Program-made: the position numbers and the translations under genes
Notes under the pieces: generated by a model
What the model was told of the DNA's origin: nothing
The model's input: only the letters and a program-made list of their open reading frames with translations
Databases searched by the model: none
Origin: Perca fluviatilis
Lineage: Eukaryota > Chordata > Actinopteri > Perciformes > Percidae
Direction: 5' to 3'
Assembly: GCF_010015445.1 (NCBI RefSeq)
Contig: NC_053120.1
Coordinates: 2,943,964-3,007,963 of the forward strand
Length of the DNA: 64,000 bases
Shown here: piece by piece, positions 11,815 through 23,990 of the stretch
How the letters are laid out: the number at the start of each line of letters is the position of its first letter
How positions within the stretch are numbered: the first letter of the stretch is position 1

Positions 11815-13416
11815 CAGTGGGTACGGAAAGTGTTCAGACCCCTTTAAATTTTTCACTCTTTGTTTCATTGCAGCCATTTGCTAAAATCAAAAAAGTTCAT
11901 TTTATTTTTATTCTGTTTATTTCTCTCAGAAAAAAAACTAATTTATGCAAATTTATTAAAAAAGAAAAACTGAAATATCACATGGTCATAAGTATTCAGA
12001 CCCTTTGCTGTGACACTCATATTTAACTCACATGCTGTCCACTTCTTCTGATCCTCCTTGAGATGGTTCTACTCCTTCATTGGAGTCCTGCTGTGTTTAA
12101 TTAAACTGATTGGACTTGATCAGGAAAGGCACACACCTGTCTATGTAAGACCTTACAGCTCACAGTGCATGTCAGAGCAAATGAGAATCATGAGGTCGAA
12201 GGAACTGCCCAAGGAGCTCAGAGACAGAATTGTGGCAAGGCACAGATCTGGCCAAGGTTACAAAAGAATTTCTGCAGGACTCAAGGTTCCTAAGAGCACA
12301 CTGGCCTCCATAATCCTTAAATGGAAGAAGTTTGGGACGACCAGAACTCTTCCTAGACCTGGCCGTCCAGCCAAACTGAGCAATCGTGGGAGAAGAGCCT
12401 TGGTGAGAGAGGTAAAGAAGAACCCAAAGATCACTGTGGCTGAGCTCCAGAGATGCAGTAAGGAGATGGGAGAAAGTTCCACAAAGTCAACTATCACTGC
12501 AGCCCTCCACCAGTCGGGGCTTTATGGCAGAGTGGCCCGACGGAAGCCTCTCCTCAGTGCACGACCTATGAAAGCCCGCATAGAGTTTGCCAAAAAACCC
12601 ATGAAGGACTCCCAGACTATGAGAAATAAGATTCTCTGGTCTGATGAGACCAAGATTGAACTTTTTGGTGTTAATTCTAAGCGGTATGTGTGGAGAAAAC
12701 CAGGCACTGCTCATCACCTGCCCAATACAATCCCAACAGTGAAACATGGTGTTGGCAGCATCGTGCTTGGGGGTGTTTTTCAGCTGCAGGGACAGGACGA
12801 CTGGTTGCAATTGAAGGAAAGATGAATGCAGCCAAATAGAGATATCCTGGAAGAAAACCTCATCCAGAGTGCTCAGGACCTCAGACTGGGCCGTAGGTTC
12901 ACCTTCCAACAAGACAATGACCCTAAGCACACAGCTAAAATAACAAAGGAGTGGCTTCGGAACAGCTCTGTGACCATTCTTGACTGACCCAGCCAGAGCC
13001 CTGACCTAAACCCAATTGAGCATCTCTAGAGAGACCTGAAAATGGCTGTCCACCAACGTTCACCATCCAACCTGATAGAACTGGAGCGGATCTGCAAGGA
13101 AGAATGGCAGAGGATCCCCAAATCCAGGTGTGAAAAACTTGTTGCATCATTCCCAAGAAGACTCATGGCTGTACTAGCTCAAAAGGGTGCTTCTACTCAA
13201 TACTGAGCAAAGGGTCTGAATACTTATGACCATGTGATATTTCAGTTTTTCTTTTTTAATAAATTTGCAAAAAATTCTACATTTCTGTTTTTTTTCTGTC
13301 AAGATGGGGTGCTGAGTGTACACTAAGGAGAAATAAAAAAATTATTTTAGCAAATGGCTGCAATGAAACAAAGAGTGAAAAATTTAAAGTGGTCTGAATA
13401 CTTTCTGTACCCACTG
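11815..13416 (+). mobile_element. Complete but inactive Tc1-like transposon
   Basis: Terminal inverted repeats of about 200 bp (11,815-12,010 and 13,205-13,416) start CAGTGGGTACGGAAAGTGTT on the left and CAGTGGGTACAGAAAGTATT on the right strand. They are flanked by the TA duplications 11,813-11,814 and 13,417-13,418. Length 1,602 bp is normal for a full-length Tc1 element. Each repeat has an outer and an inner copy of the motif ending in AAAG, the double-binding-site arrangement of the family. The single transposase gene inside is broken. Confidence 0.93.
12190..13205 (+). pseudogene. Tc1 transposase pseudogene
   Basis: From ATG 12,190 (MRSKELPKELRDRIVARH) the frame encodes the paired-like helix-turn-helix region, the GRPAKLSNRG linker and the first DDE block (ILWSDETKIELFG). 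It remains open to 12,825. Homologous sequence then continues in other frames through TFQQDNDPKH, PDLNPIEHL and ASFPRRLMAVL. The lesions seen are a frameshift near 12,770, a TAG after the lysine of NAAK, a TGA where LD is followed by PSQSP, and a TAG after IEHL. The normal length would be about 340 residues. No functional protein can be made. Confidence 0.9.
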
Positions 13417-14873
13417 TAGCTAGACGCCTAGACTCTGGGACAAGGCTGTTCTGTTTAAATACCTGCCATGCTGATTCCAAACAGACAGCTTTGTCAAGGC
13501 AATTTAGGCTTCGGATAGCTTTTACACAGTGGCCATGTTAATGACTACTCATGTTCCGCTATGAGCGTGCACACACGTATTGTTTGCATCACGGTCGGTC
13601 AGTAAAGGAATAGTCGCAGTCGTAGCGGTCGATGCCGGTAATGTACTCTTATGACAGAGTACACGGACCGAAGCTTTGTAACTAGCAGCCCTGTCTTACC
13701 GCTGCTGCCGTCCAGTGTCTTCCTTCAACATGCGCTGCAGAAGCGCCCGGCTCCCTCAGTTTGAGACCCCGTGCTGAACGGCTTCCCGTCTCCACCCTTT
13801 TCCTCTTGTCCTCTTTATGCCCAGCGCCATTAGTTTTTCACTACTTTATCAACTAAAGCTGTATCTACATGTTCCAAGTATGATCAACTTTGCCTCCATT
13901 TTTTTTTTTTGCCGCGTTACCACGGAGACCAATAGACAGTATATAATGGACCAACAGAGCCCGTGTCTCTGTACGAGACCAGTGAAGGATATCAGAAGTC
14001 TCTTTCCCGGTGCTGGCTGAGCGTTACTGAGCAGCCTCCAACTGAGCTTGAAGACGTAGATGTGACGTGAGCAACCTGTCTGAAAGTGTGAAGTCTTCTG
14101 GTAGCTGTGCCGAGAGAAATCTCAATCATTCCCAATCTTACAGAGACGGAGAGCGTAGGTATATGTAAGGAGATAACATAGGCACAGGCTAATTACTGAT
14201 CACTAACATGCTAGTTAACATTAGTAATTAAACCTAAACAGATAATGGAAGTCCAAACTGCCTGTGAGCTTCTCCTGTACTATACGGTAATTCCTCTACT
14301 GTGTGACAGTAAGTCTCGTGGTTATGACCCAATCGTTAGCCTATTGTTATAAAAGCGTCTGCTACGGAGCCATAACGTGAGCTACAAGGTAATGGAGCCT
14401 TTTATACATTGTCGTGTTTCTTTAGAAATAAAATACGGACAAATAGAGTCTTTAAACTCTTCAGATGTAAAGTTATTCTCTGTCAAAGTGACGTCAGAAT
14501 GAATGGGAGTCAATGGGATGCTAACGGGGGGTGATCTCTTTGTAGCATCAAAATGGTGCCATATGAGCTACGCTTTCTGAAGCGAAGCTTACCCCCTTGC
14601 GGAGACCACACCGGCACCGCACTCTCACATTTCGACAAAGACCCACCCTACTTTGCATCTGATTGGCTAGAACTCGTTTCATTGGTAGGTGGAAGTTCGA
14701 TGATTGGTTAAATCCAGCTCGTCAAAGCAAATCACATGTGGACTTTTTAATTTATTTTTCTATAATAGTCATGCCAGAAATCTGGCACCAGGCCCGATTA
14801 CTTAAACCCCCTCCCCCCCCTTAAACATTTTCTCATTGAATCTACACAATTCAGGGTGCGAACTACAGGGGAC
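13417..14873. other. Intergenic, no gene recognised
   Basis: Unique-looking and repeat-like DNA without convincing exons. A poly-C stretch near 14,810 and a segment with CATGCCAGAAATCTGGCA resemble the flank that continues beyond the LTR element at 19,344, so the retrotransposon probably landed in an older repeat. Confidence 0.4.
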
Positions 14874-14878
14874 CTCGG

Positions 14879-15080
14879 TATTATGTTTGTGTTGGACTCA
14901 ATAACCACACCGTGTAGCTCCGTTCATGTTTCGTTTACTGAACTGCCGCCAACCTTACTTTTACGACCCTTGCCGTAAAACACTGCTGTAAGCCTTAAAG
15001 GCACAGTAACTTGTCACCTGCCGTGCATAACATAACAGAGTCCAACAGGACACAATACTGAACGTTTTACAGATATAACA
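14879..15080 (-). repeat. 3' LTR
   Basis: On the minus strand the LTR starts TGTTATATCTG and ends ACATAATA. It is identical to the other LTR over 202 bp and is bordered on the outside by CTCGG. Confidence 0.93.
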
Positions 15081-15097
15081 TTTTCCCCCCACCCCCC
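15081..15097 (-). promoter_or_regulatory. Polypurine tract
   Basis: The minus strand reads GGGGGGTGGGGGGAAAA directly against the start of the 3' LTR, the expected place for plus-strand priming. Confidence 0.85.
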
Positions 15098-15144
15098 TGA
15101 AAACAGAAATAACATTTAGCCCACATTCCCCAGTGGCACTATCA

Positions 15145-16398
15145 TCATGTCACATAGTCCCCATGCCAGACAGGCGGGACCCTCATTCTCTGAGGGCGTG
15201 CGGACCGTGAAGCTGCGTCGGGCGGTGCTGGTGGATTACCTCCCACCCGGTTAGCTCTTGGCCTGGGCTGCCAACCTAGAGCCGCTGCCGGATACAGAGG
15301 TGATGGAGGTACTGTGGGGGCTGCAACTCTGTGCAGGCGGTTTGAGTGCCAACGAGTCCCATTCTCCAGCCTGTAAGTGGCCGGCCCCAACTGCTTAGTC
15401 ACCCGCAGGGGCTCTGACCAGTATGACTGTAGCTTATTTTGGCGGTGGAGGTGTTTGACCCTGACCCAAACCCCTGCAGAAAGTGAGGGGGTCTGCACTC
15501 TGTGCGTGGTATCAAACCTCTCTTTCATCCGAACCTGCGAACCTTTCACCTGAGCTCTTGCTTTCTGGAGACCTGGGCTCCCACGTGCAGGAGCTGGCTC
15601 AGCTCTCAAGCAGTCCAGTGGTTGCTTTAGCTCGCGCCCAATCATAAGCAATGCAGGTGACACTCCTGTGGTGGAATGCTTGGATGCCCGGATGGTCAGG
15701 AGAGTTTGGTTGAGTGCGTCGCTGAAGGTTTTCCCTTCCTCCAGACAGGCTCGGATTCCGTTCTTGAGCGTTTTATTCAGCCTTTCCACCCCGCCATTAC
15801 TCTCTGGGTGATACGCTGCCGTCCTGATGTGCTTTATAGACCGCATCGTGAGAAACTCTGTGAACTCTGCCGACACAAATTGGGGCCCATTATCCGTTGT
15901 GATGACACCGGGGAGGCCCCAGCGCCCAAATAGGTTGTCCAGACGGTCGATGATTGAGTGTGCAGTGATGGAGCTCAGCTGAAAAACCTCTGGCCACTTA
16001 GAATGAAGATCGTGCACAACCAGCAAGTAGCGAGCGTGAGCAGGTGCCCCATGAAGTTCACCACAGAGGTCGACCTGAATATGTTCCCAGGGTGAGGACG
16101 GCCAAGGGGTCGGGGTGAGAGGGGCTGTGGCAGGCTGACCAGTTTTCCCACTCAGGAGGCAGCAGGCGCAGTTACGTACCAGCTCCTCAACATCAGAGTC
16201 TATGTGGGGCCACCACACTGTGTCACGGCAGCGCTGCTTCACCTTGACCACCCCCAGGTGCCCCTCGTGCGCCATGTGTAGTACTCTGGACCTGAGAATC
16301 TCCGGAACGACCGCACGGTGGCCACGGGCTAGGCACACCGCCCCCCAGCAAGAGAGCTCGTTGCGGAAGCGGTAATAGGGCAGCAGCCTGTCGTCCAC
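15145..16398 (-). pseudogene. Retrotransposon integrase
   Basis: A 417-codon open frame. An N-terminal zinc-binding region (HMAHEGHLG to NCACC) is followed by the catalytic core with D in HIQVDLCGE, D in VITTDNGPQFVSAEF and E in HPESNGGVERLNKTL. The C-terminal tail is basic and proline-rich. No chromodomain is obvious. This is the most intact part of the element and runs to within 65 bp of the 3' LTR. Confidence 0.88.
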
Positions 16399-16479
16399 TT
16401 CGGCAGGCCAGCCGTCCTGGACGTAGGTACGGAGAGTTGTGAAGACCTCATCAGCGGCTGAGGCCTGCTGTAGCTCGGG

Positions 16480-17202
16480 CTACGTACGAACTGAACTGAG
16501 GGGCCCATGCAGGATGTGGACCCAGTCTTCGTCGCTCTCTGTGTCTGATGTCACTCCGCCTGCCTCCTTCGTCACTGACACAGCTCTAGACAGGAGGTCG
16601 GCCACCGTGTTGGCCCGTCCAGGCATAAACTCCAGACTGAAGTTGTATTGGTTCAGCCTGTCAGCCCACCTCAGCAGTCTCATGGGCCGGTGCCCCGAGC
16701 CTTGAGTCGCCAGCAGTGACGTCAGTGCTTGGTGGTCCGTGCGGATGGTGAAAGGCCTCCCGTATAGGTAAACATGCCAGCGTTCGCACGCCCACAGGCA
16801 GGCCAGGGCCTCCCTCTCCCCTACCGAATACTTCTGCTCTGCTGGAGTAAGTGCCCGTGAGGCAAAAGCCACCGGGCGTTCCACCCCCTCCTGAGTCTGG
16901 GAGAGCACAGCGCCTAGCGCCACCCCGGAAGCGTCACAGGTGACCATGGTGGGTGCGGTCAAGCTGAAATGGGTCAGTGTAGGCGGGGACGTGAGCTGCC
17001 GTTTGATGATGCGCACGGCTTCGTGGCAGGCCGGGGTCCATTCCCATGTAACATCCTTCCTGAGCAGCCGGCGCAGGGGGGCCGTTGAGTCAGAGTAGTG
17101 TGGCATGAATCTGAGGTAGTAGGCGGCCATCCCCAGGAAGGAAGACAGCTGGGATGGCGCGCCCCGGGTCTGGCAGGGACAGAATGGCCTCGCGTGGGAC
17201 AT
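16480..17202 (-). pseudogene. Retrotransposon RT-connection and RNase H region
   Basis: The 240-codon frame includes PSQLSSFLGMAAYYLRFMPH (RT thumb) and the RNase H motifs VTCDASGVALGAVLSQ, EREALACLWACERW and FTIRTDHQAL, whose aspartates and glutamate form the metal site. It is out of frame with the YLDD segment upstream. Confidence 0.85.
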
Positions 17203-17370
17203 AATCGGGCGATGCCCTCCTTTGAGAGCCTGAAGCCCAGGAACTCAACCTCCTCAACCCCGAACATGCATTTCTCAGAGTTCAGTGTGACCCCATGCTG
17301 TTCGAACCCGGACGAAGACCTGCTCCAGGCGGCATCACGCGCATGCGGTGGAGGGGGCATGCACCACCAC

Positions 17371-17871
17371 ATCATCCAGGTAGATGGAGATGCCCTGGAT
17401 ACCTGCCAGTATGAGTGACATTATCTTCTGAAAACAGCTCGGGGCTGATGAGAGTCCAAATGCCATGCGTTTAAATCTGAAGACCCCCACGCGCGTGACA
17501 AACGCTGTTCAGTCCATGCTGGCAGGAGCCAGAGGGACCTGCAGGTAGTCGCGTGCGAAGTCCATCTTACTGAAAACAGTGGAGCCGTGGAAATGGCTAG
17601 TGAGCTCCTCAGCCGTAGGTAGGGGGTACTTATCAGGGATGATGGCTTTGTTCACATCCGTGAGGTCGACACAGAGTCGCAGTCCACCGCCCCTTCTCTT
17701 GGCTATCACCAGGTTAGACACCCACGGAGAGGCGTTGATGGGCTCTATGACGTCCTCCCTCCACCAGGCGATGCAGCTCTGCTTCCACAGCACATCGGAG
17801 AGCCAGGGGAATGCGCCGTAGGGGCTGGATAACAGGGCGGACTGATAGGTCAACAGTAGGCTGGTGTACAA
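17371..17871 (-). pseudogene. Retrotransposon reverse transcriptase region
   Basis: The frame from 17,871 contains NLVIAKRRGGGLRLCVDL, FSKMDFARDYLQVPL, then a TGA at 17,511-17,509. The same frame continues after it to RMAFGLSSAPSCFQKIM and the catalytic YLDD at 17,382-17,371. The TGA follows an aspartate where other elements often have arginine, so it could be a CGA to TGA (CpG decay) change; that is inference. Downstream the frame shifts. Confidence 0.82.
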
Positions 17872-18507
17872 ATCCAGTCAGCGCGGCCCAGCCCAGTGAA
17901 CAGTTGTGGGTAGCGGTCAGGCCAGGAGGCGGCGACCTGCAGGACATGCAGGCCCCTAGCATCACTCACAGTAAAACCCAGAGCAAGGAACAAGTCTAGG
18001 CCCATAATGTTGGCTCCCTTCCGGGGTGATGCAGAACTTGGTGGAAGGTGCACATTGTTGATCATATCTGACGGGGAGCGCGAGCCACACCCAGAGTGGA
18101 GATGGGGAAATGGCGTCTAGCCTAATAGGGTTTAGCCGCTGCTTCCAAAGGCACGTGACTGGAAAAAGCGGTCATATGTGCATTTGTTCAGGATTGACAC
18201 TTTTGCTCCTGTGTCCACGAGGAGTGGAATAAGAGCCGTGCCCACACGGCACGTGCAGAGCTTGAACGGGCTGTGAGGTCTGTACAGTGTTTATGGGAAC
18301 AGCAGCAGTATCATGGCAAGCAGGAGAGGAGCGACAGCAGCGGCAAAATGGTTCAACTTGTTGCAGTTACGACAACGTTTCCCCTGGGCAGGACATGTCT
18401 GATCCCTGGTTGTATGTTTAGTGGAGCCACAGTTGCCACAGCTCTTGTGCCCACTCTTCCCGGGGCCCCTGTCCACTCTCTGTACATCCAAACTGTCACT
18501 CACCCTG

Positions 18508-19122
18508 TCAACCGTCTCTGCGGCTCTGTAGGCCGTGCTGAACTGACGGTGGTGGTGATGATGTCACAGGGTCGGTGCACAGCGCGGCCGAACCTCGCGC
18601 CTCCATCAGGGCCGTTTCCAACTGTTTTCCAATCACTAAAGCGTCCGCCAGTGTCGTGGAGTCTGGCTCTAGTAAAAGTCTCTCCCTCAGTTGGTTACAT
18701 GACGTTTTTTCTATTAACTGGTCAACTATAAGTCCATCCTCCAAAGCCCCAAAATCACAGAGTCTAGCCAGCTCACGTAATGCTGATAAATAGTGGGCAA
18801 CGCTCTCACCCGGCTTTTGGGTTCTCTGACGAAACTCAAAACGGTGCATCCGCCGGCTCCTTCCGGAGCTAAAGTGAGCCTTCAAGGCGGCCGTGGCTGT
18901 GACGTACTTATCATCCGCTAAGGTGAGCGTGGCGAAGATTCGCTGTCCCTCCTGCCCGAGACAATGGCGCAGGAGCGCGCACTTCCTCGCCTCCGCTAGG
19001 TCCGAGTGTCCCAAAGCCAGCAAATAATCCTCAAACGACGTCAGCCAGCGATCCCAGGGGACAGCGGGATCACCAGGAACAGGCAGGAAAGGTGGCGGTG
19101 GTGGTAAGACGAGTTCAGACAT
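18508..19122 (-). pseudogene. Retrotransposon gag (capsid region)
   Basis: A 204-residue frame begins MSELVLPPPPPFLPVPG and contains the capsid-like block WLTSFEDYLLALG and RMHRFEFRQRTQKPGESVAHY, characteristic of Ty3/gypsy Gag. It stops at 18,508 just before the zinc-knuckle region, which is in another frame (18,503-18,291: CGNCGSTKH then CRNCNKLNHF). The Gag protein is therefore split in this copy. Confidence 0.8.
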
Positions 19123-19134
19123 CCTCGTTCGCCA
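19117..19134 (-). promoter_or_regulatory. Probable primer-binding site overlapping gag ATG
   Basis: Two bases inside the 5' LTR the minus strand reads TGGCGAACGAGGATGTCT. It begins TGG as tRNA-primed sites do. The gag start codon (19,122-19,120) lies inside this stretch. The priming tRNA could not be named, and self-priming is an alternative. Confidence 0.5.
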
Positions 19135-19136
19135 AA

Positions 19137-19338
19137 TATTATGTTTGTGTTGGACTCAATAACCACACCGTGTAGCTCCGTTCATGTTTCGTTTACTGAA
19201 CTGCCGCCAACCTTACTTTTACGACCCTTGCCGTAAAACACTGCTGTAAGCCTTAAAGGCACAGTAACTTGTCACCTGCCGTGCATAACATAACAGAGTC
19301 CAACAGGACACAATACTGAACGTTTTACAGATATAACA
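19137..19338 (-). repeat. 5' LTR
   Basis: Minus-strand 5' LTR, 202 bp. The gag start codon lies only 14 nt inside its inner edge, and the outer flank is CTCGG. Confidence 0.93.
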
Positions 19339-19343
19339 CTCGG

Positions 19344-20898
19344 CTCCCCTTAATAAGACAGGGGCTCCCCTGAAAACGTGATTTATAAAATTTTGGGGGG
19401 TCTCTAAAAATATTAACAGTGTCATTTTGATGTGCAATTTCAGTTTTGTGTAATGTGATCATTGTGGATTATTATGTGCAAAACTGCAAAAATATTCATG
19501 CATGATGGCGATTTAAATTTAATTCACTTTAGATCACTATACATGCTATTCTCGTCATGAGCATCAAGGTGTGGTGGCACTGCGGTGCAAATTCAGATAT
19601 ATATTCAAATATATATAAACGCTGGAGGCTATTAATCGCCACGCAAAGTCCTTGAAATCCATTCTGCAGTAAGCATCATATAACCATGGCAAAAAGAAAG
19701 TTAATTTAAAAATTTAATTAATTTTGGTTTTACTAAGAAATTGTGTAGCGATGACGTTAATAGCACGACTGATTCACCTGCTGCAAGCCCTGTTGAAGAA
19801 ATAATGTCCTCTCTGGCTGAAGATGGAGGTCAGAGGCCGGTCCAACCTAACCCTTCTTGATCCTCTTTCCCGTTAAATTGGACAGCAGTGGAGAGACTGG
19901 AAGAGCCCATACACATGGCTGTTTGTTAAGGATGGAGGCTTGGGGTGCATCGCTAAGGTCTAATTGAACGGAGTAGTTGTGGTATTCTTCGGTAGCCTGA
20001 GTAACTTTAACTGTTGTTCATGTGAAATCTCAAAGACAGCCTGATGCTTTGTTTAGAGACTATTTCTGGCTGGCTGTTTGCTGTTTGATCTATCCCTGTC
20101 GATAAAGTATAATAGGGTAAATCCTGTATAGTGCATACACTTGTAGCTGTTATGTATCTTTGTAAGTCGCAAGCGCACGCCCCTCAGACTCGCTGTAATG
20201 TAAGGTCACGTTTCTTATCCCTTCACTAAAACTTGCTAACGTTAAAGCTACATTGTGTAAGAATTACTCCCATCTAGCGGTACACATAGCGAGCACATAT
20301 TTGTGAAAGAACAAAGTTTTTTTTTTGCTAAGAATCAACCCCAAAAATTACACAATGGAGGTTTAATATAGCGAGCAAACTGCGATGTTGACATTCAACT
20401 CACTACACATTGGCATAACACGTTTTAGTCATATGGCGTTTAATATGCAACGTGGCATCATGACTTTGCGTAAACATACACGCCACTTTCCTAAAGCCAA
20501 ATGGCGAGTTATCTGGACGCATTTTCAGCTCTCCACGTGTATGTCTACGCTGTATACAGCAGATGTAAACATACCCGCCACGTTGCGTGTTATTGCGAAA
20601 ATGCGACGTACTATCGCGAGAACGTCACACGTATGTGAAAAAAAAAATAAAATAAAAAAAATGGTTGGGTTTAGGAAAAGAACACAGGGAAAGGCTTTAG
20701 TAACACAAAAAAAGTGACAAAAACACAGAAAATAACGACAAAAACATGCTTAGGAAAACAATAAACGGTTGGGTTTAGGAAAGAAGCATGGGGGGGGGGG
20801 GAGGCTTAAAAAAAAAAAGAAAACGGCTGAAAATCACCACACGCAGGACGCGAACCCGGCTTACAGACTTGGAACTGCAGCCTGAATACTGAGGGGTT

Positions 20899-20944
<46 letters not shown>

Positions 20945-22117
20945 TCAAGTTTGTTTAAGACACATTTTTTTCGATGAGTTTGTTTTTTCGCGACTTTTTG
21001 TGACGCGACTTAAAAAAGAAAAAAAAAAAACTATTTTTGTCATGTTTTCACGTTTATTAAAATTTTTTGCATGTATGGTTAAATATGTACTCCTAAAAGC
21101 AAAACTCTTATGTGTACCACTTACTACGTAACAGGATCCCACGGGGAAGCAGATGTAAACTAACTGGAATCGTGGAACTTGCTGAGAGAGATAACTGACC
21201 TAATACATATTAGATAACATATCTACAGTCTCACAGGATTACATTCCCATTTGCCTATACTGGCCCATCATATCTACATGAACAAGAGTCATGTTGTGTC
21301 TTATCCTAGTATTTCTGGGTCACGTGTAGTCTGTTCTGTCCTTTTTTTGCATCTTTTTTGAACGTTTTTGTGGCATTTTTACGTGATTTTTGACATTTTT
21401 AAACCATAATTTTGCACCAATTTCTGACATTTTAGAGACCAAACAACTAATGAAGCTCAGCGCAAATTCTTTCAGGAAGACGTCATTACCCCAATCACTA
21501 CTCCATTCTTAAATCAAATCAGCTGTTCAAGAAGTGACGTGTCAGTTAAACCAATCAGACTCGACCACGAGATTCAAGGGCCAATCACAGCCTTACAACT
21601 CTGCTTTAAATCTGTTCTCTCCCTGTGCTGTCAGCTGTCGTTTCAGGCAAAGCTCTCGTCCCTCCTCCTCCCCTGCCTCCTCCGGTCGTTGGGTTTCTCC
21701 GGCTGACCGCTCCGTTGCCTCTTCGGTCCGGTCTCTGGTCTCTTCGCCGCCGCCACCAGTGTCTGGGCTCCATCGGGGGGTTATGTTCCTGTTCCCTACC
21801 CCTTTAAGAAGATTAATTCGATGGGAGTCCTATCTCCAAAAGACTTTGTACATTCAATATCATACAGTTGTATAATAAATATTTTTGCATATCTGCAAAC
21901 GAAGTCTCTCCTGATTGAAATCCATTCATTCAGAAAATAATCCACGATGAAAATAATCATTCAGTTGCAGCTCTAAACCGAACCTTTAAAATGTAGATCT
22001 GAGTTTATAGACGACATGAAGAGGAAGATGCAGATATTCACCTTTGTTTTTAATAACAAAAATACTTTTTCATTTCATTGTCTAACTCGTCAGCGATTCA
22101 CCGACTGACCAAAGGAA
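19344..22117. other. Intergenic, dispersed repeats, no gene
   Basis: Contains a poorly preserved ATGGCAAAAAGAAAG start near 19,685 that could be the relic of a zinc-finger hAT protein but has immediate stops. It also holds GGTTGGGTTTAGGAAAAG-type dispersed repeats (20,660 and 20,770), T-rich TTTTTGTCGC words, a CA microsatellite and a repeat shared with 10,540-10,720. No splice-bounded exon was found. Confidence 0.4.
20900..20942 (+). repeat. (AC)n microsatellite
   Basis: About 21 uninterrupted AC units. Confidence 0.95.
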
Positions 22118-22121
22118 CAAC

Positions 22122-22243
22122 AGATTCAAACAGAAAGATTCAAACAGAAAGATTCAAACAGAAAGATTCAAACAGAAAGATTCAAACAGAAAGATTCAAA
22201 CAGAAAGATTCAAACAGAAAGATTCAAACAGAAAGATTCAAAC
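22122..22243 (+). repeat. 14-bp minisatellite
   Basis: Eight or more near-perfect copies of CAGAAAGATTCAAA. The array is open in one frame, but its translation is simple repeat and no gene context supports coding. Confidence 0.95.
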
Positions 22244-22761
22244 GTCTCTCTGTGTGTCTGAAAACAAAACGCTCTCTACGTGCTTTACCATCGACAGACT
22301 CCAGCAGGAAAAGATTCAACTTACAACTCATAACATCATGTCTGAAAATATACAAATTAAATGTCCAAGTGCTCTTTGGAAGGAAACAAAAGGAGAATCT
22401 TCCCGGCTGCATCTCGTCCCATTATTCTCTCGGTCTGTGAAGCAACAAAAATAAAACATAGAAGACGACGGAGGTTTCTTGTTCCTGTGGTGGAGAAAGA
22501 AGAGTTTCTTTGTTATTCTTCGGAGTAACTTTACATGCTCAAACCTGTACTTTCTGATCATCTGTCCCTGTTGGAGCGAACCAGACCACGGCCCAGTTTG
22601 ATCCGGACCATGACCGCCTCTTTTCATTTGACCAAATCTCAGCTGTTTGTAGTTTTAAGTTCGGATCAAAGTGAAAAGTCCAAAGACCAAACGAGGTCGG
22701 TGTGAAAGGACCCTCAAGTTCTTCAGTTCGCTCGCACAGTAGCCAAAACTAGTCTCTCATG

Positions 22762-22801
22762 GCCAGACCTTCCTCCACAGCGCTGCGGAGGAAGGTCTGG
22801 C
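22762..22801. repeat. Perfect inverted repeat (hairpin)
   Basis: GCCAGACCTTCCTCC and its reverse complement face each other across the 10-nt spacer ACAGCGCTGC. The surrounding 200 bp, including a GGGCGGGGCTAAGC block, looks like a dispersed fish element. Confidence 0.8.
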
Positions 22802-23024
22802 TAGACCACACAGCATTCCTGGATGGGAGAAAAACTTGATCTGGTTTATTGGCATTTCTTTAAACCAATCACAATCGTCGTGGGCGGGGCTAAGCTCCGG
22901 ACGGAGCCACGGTGCCTCTGCTAAATAGTCTCGGGAAGAAACTGGTTTTGGTGGAACATGTGGACGTTCAGAAGTAGTTTTAGTCGTGCAACAGAAAACT
23001 CTAGACAGATAGTCTAGCTAGCTG

Positions 23025-23025
23025 T

Positions 23026-23059
<34 letters not shown>

Positions 23060-23105
23060 AGCTAGCTGTTAGACAGACAGACAGATAGTCTAGCTAGCTG
23101 TCTGG
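23025..23105 (+). repeat. GACA tetranucleotide repeat with duplicated flank
   Basis: Runs of GACA alternate with the words TAGTCTAGCTAGCTGT, which occur three times. Confidence 0.85.
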
Positions 23106-23628
23106 ATTTCATTCTGTGTCACATGGCCATAAAAGTCTAGACCATATTATGTCTTATATTTGGGCCATTCTGCTAAATCAGCTGTTGTTGAAGTTGAATT
23201 TACACATTAAATATATAAATGTACTGTTAATGTAGTATTTAAAAGGAGTATTCCAGTAAGGCTCCATCTCCATCGCCACGTTCTGGTTTTTAAGTGTTTG
23301 AGTTTAGAGCCCAAAGTGATCTCGCTGCACCAAGAGTTTTTATCTCCAGTAGAAGAACTGATCTCTGTTTAAACTAACTCGCCCAAACCTCATATCTCAT
23401 CAACAGGAGGCAGCGGGGAGACTCCGCCCACTGCTGGTAGTTGCCACGGTAACGTTAGTAGCTTTAAGTCTCAGAGAACGAGACGTCGTGACCGATGAGA
23501 ACCAATCAGGACGGAGAAACGATGGCGTCAGTGTCGGCGTTGCCAAAGGTCTCCGTTTGCGCAACCCTGCAGATTCAGAACCAAAACGGGTCAGAAGTGT
23601 TTACTAATGTCTCCGGTTTAGGGGCTCG

Positions 23629-23990
23629 GAAACACCAGAGCAGGGGGAATGAGAGGGGGAAACACCAGAGCAGGGGGAATGAGAGGGGGAAACACCAGAG
23701 CAGGGGGAATGAGAGGGGGGAAACACCAGAGCAGGGGGAATGAGAGGGGGAAACACCAGAGCAGGGGAATGAGAGGGGAAACACCAGCAGGGGGGAATGA
23801 GAGGGGGAAACACCAGAGCAGGGGGAATGAGAGGGGGAAACACCAGAGCAGGGGGAATGAGAGGGGGAAACACCAGAGCAGGGGGAAAGAGGGGGGAAAC
23901 ACCAGAGCAGGGGGAATGAGAGGGGGGAAACCCCAGAGCAGGGGGAATGAGAGGGGGAAACACCAGAGCAGGGGGAATGAGAGGGGAAAA
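23629..23990 (+). repeat. 30-bp minisatellite
   Basis: About 12 copies of a G-rich unit, AACACCAGAGCAGGGGGAAT followed by GAGAGGGGGA, with small indels. It is strongly strand-asymmetric. Confidence 0.95.

Larger units (their letters stand above)
14879..19338 (-). mobile_element. Ty3/gypsy LTR retrotransposon, full length
   Basis: Two 202-bp LTRs, 14,879-15,080 and 19,137-19,338, read as identical base for base. They are flanked by the 5-bp target duplication CTCGG (14,874-14,878 and 19,339-19,343). Internally, on the minus strand, come a gag ORF, a CCHC-type zinc knuckle region, a protease-like gap, reverse transcriptase, RNase H and integrase. RT preceding integrase is the Ty3/gypsy order. 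There is a polypurine tract next to the 3' LTR and no envelope ORF. Despite identical LTRs, the coding part changes frame several times and has at least one premature stop. The element is recent but this copy appears non-autonomous. Confidence 0.95.
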
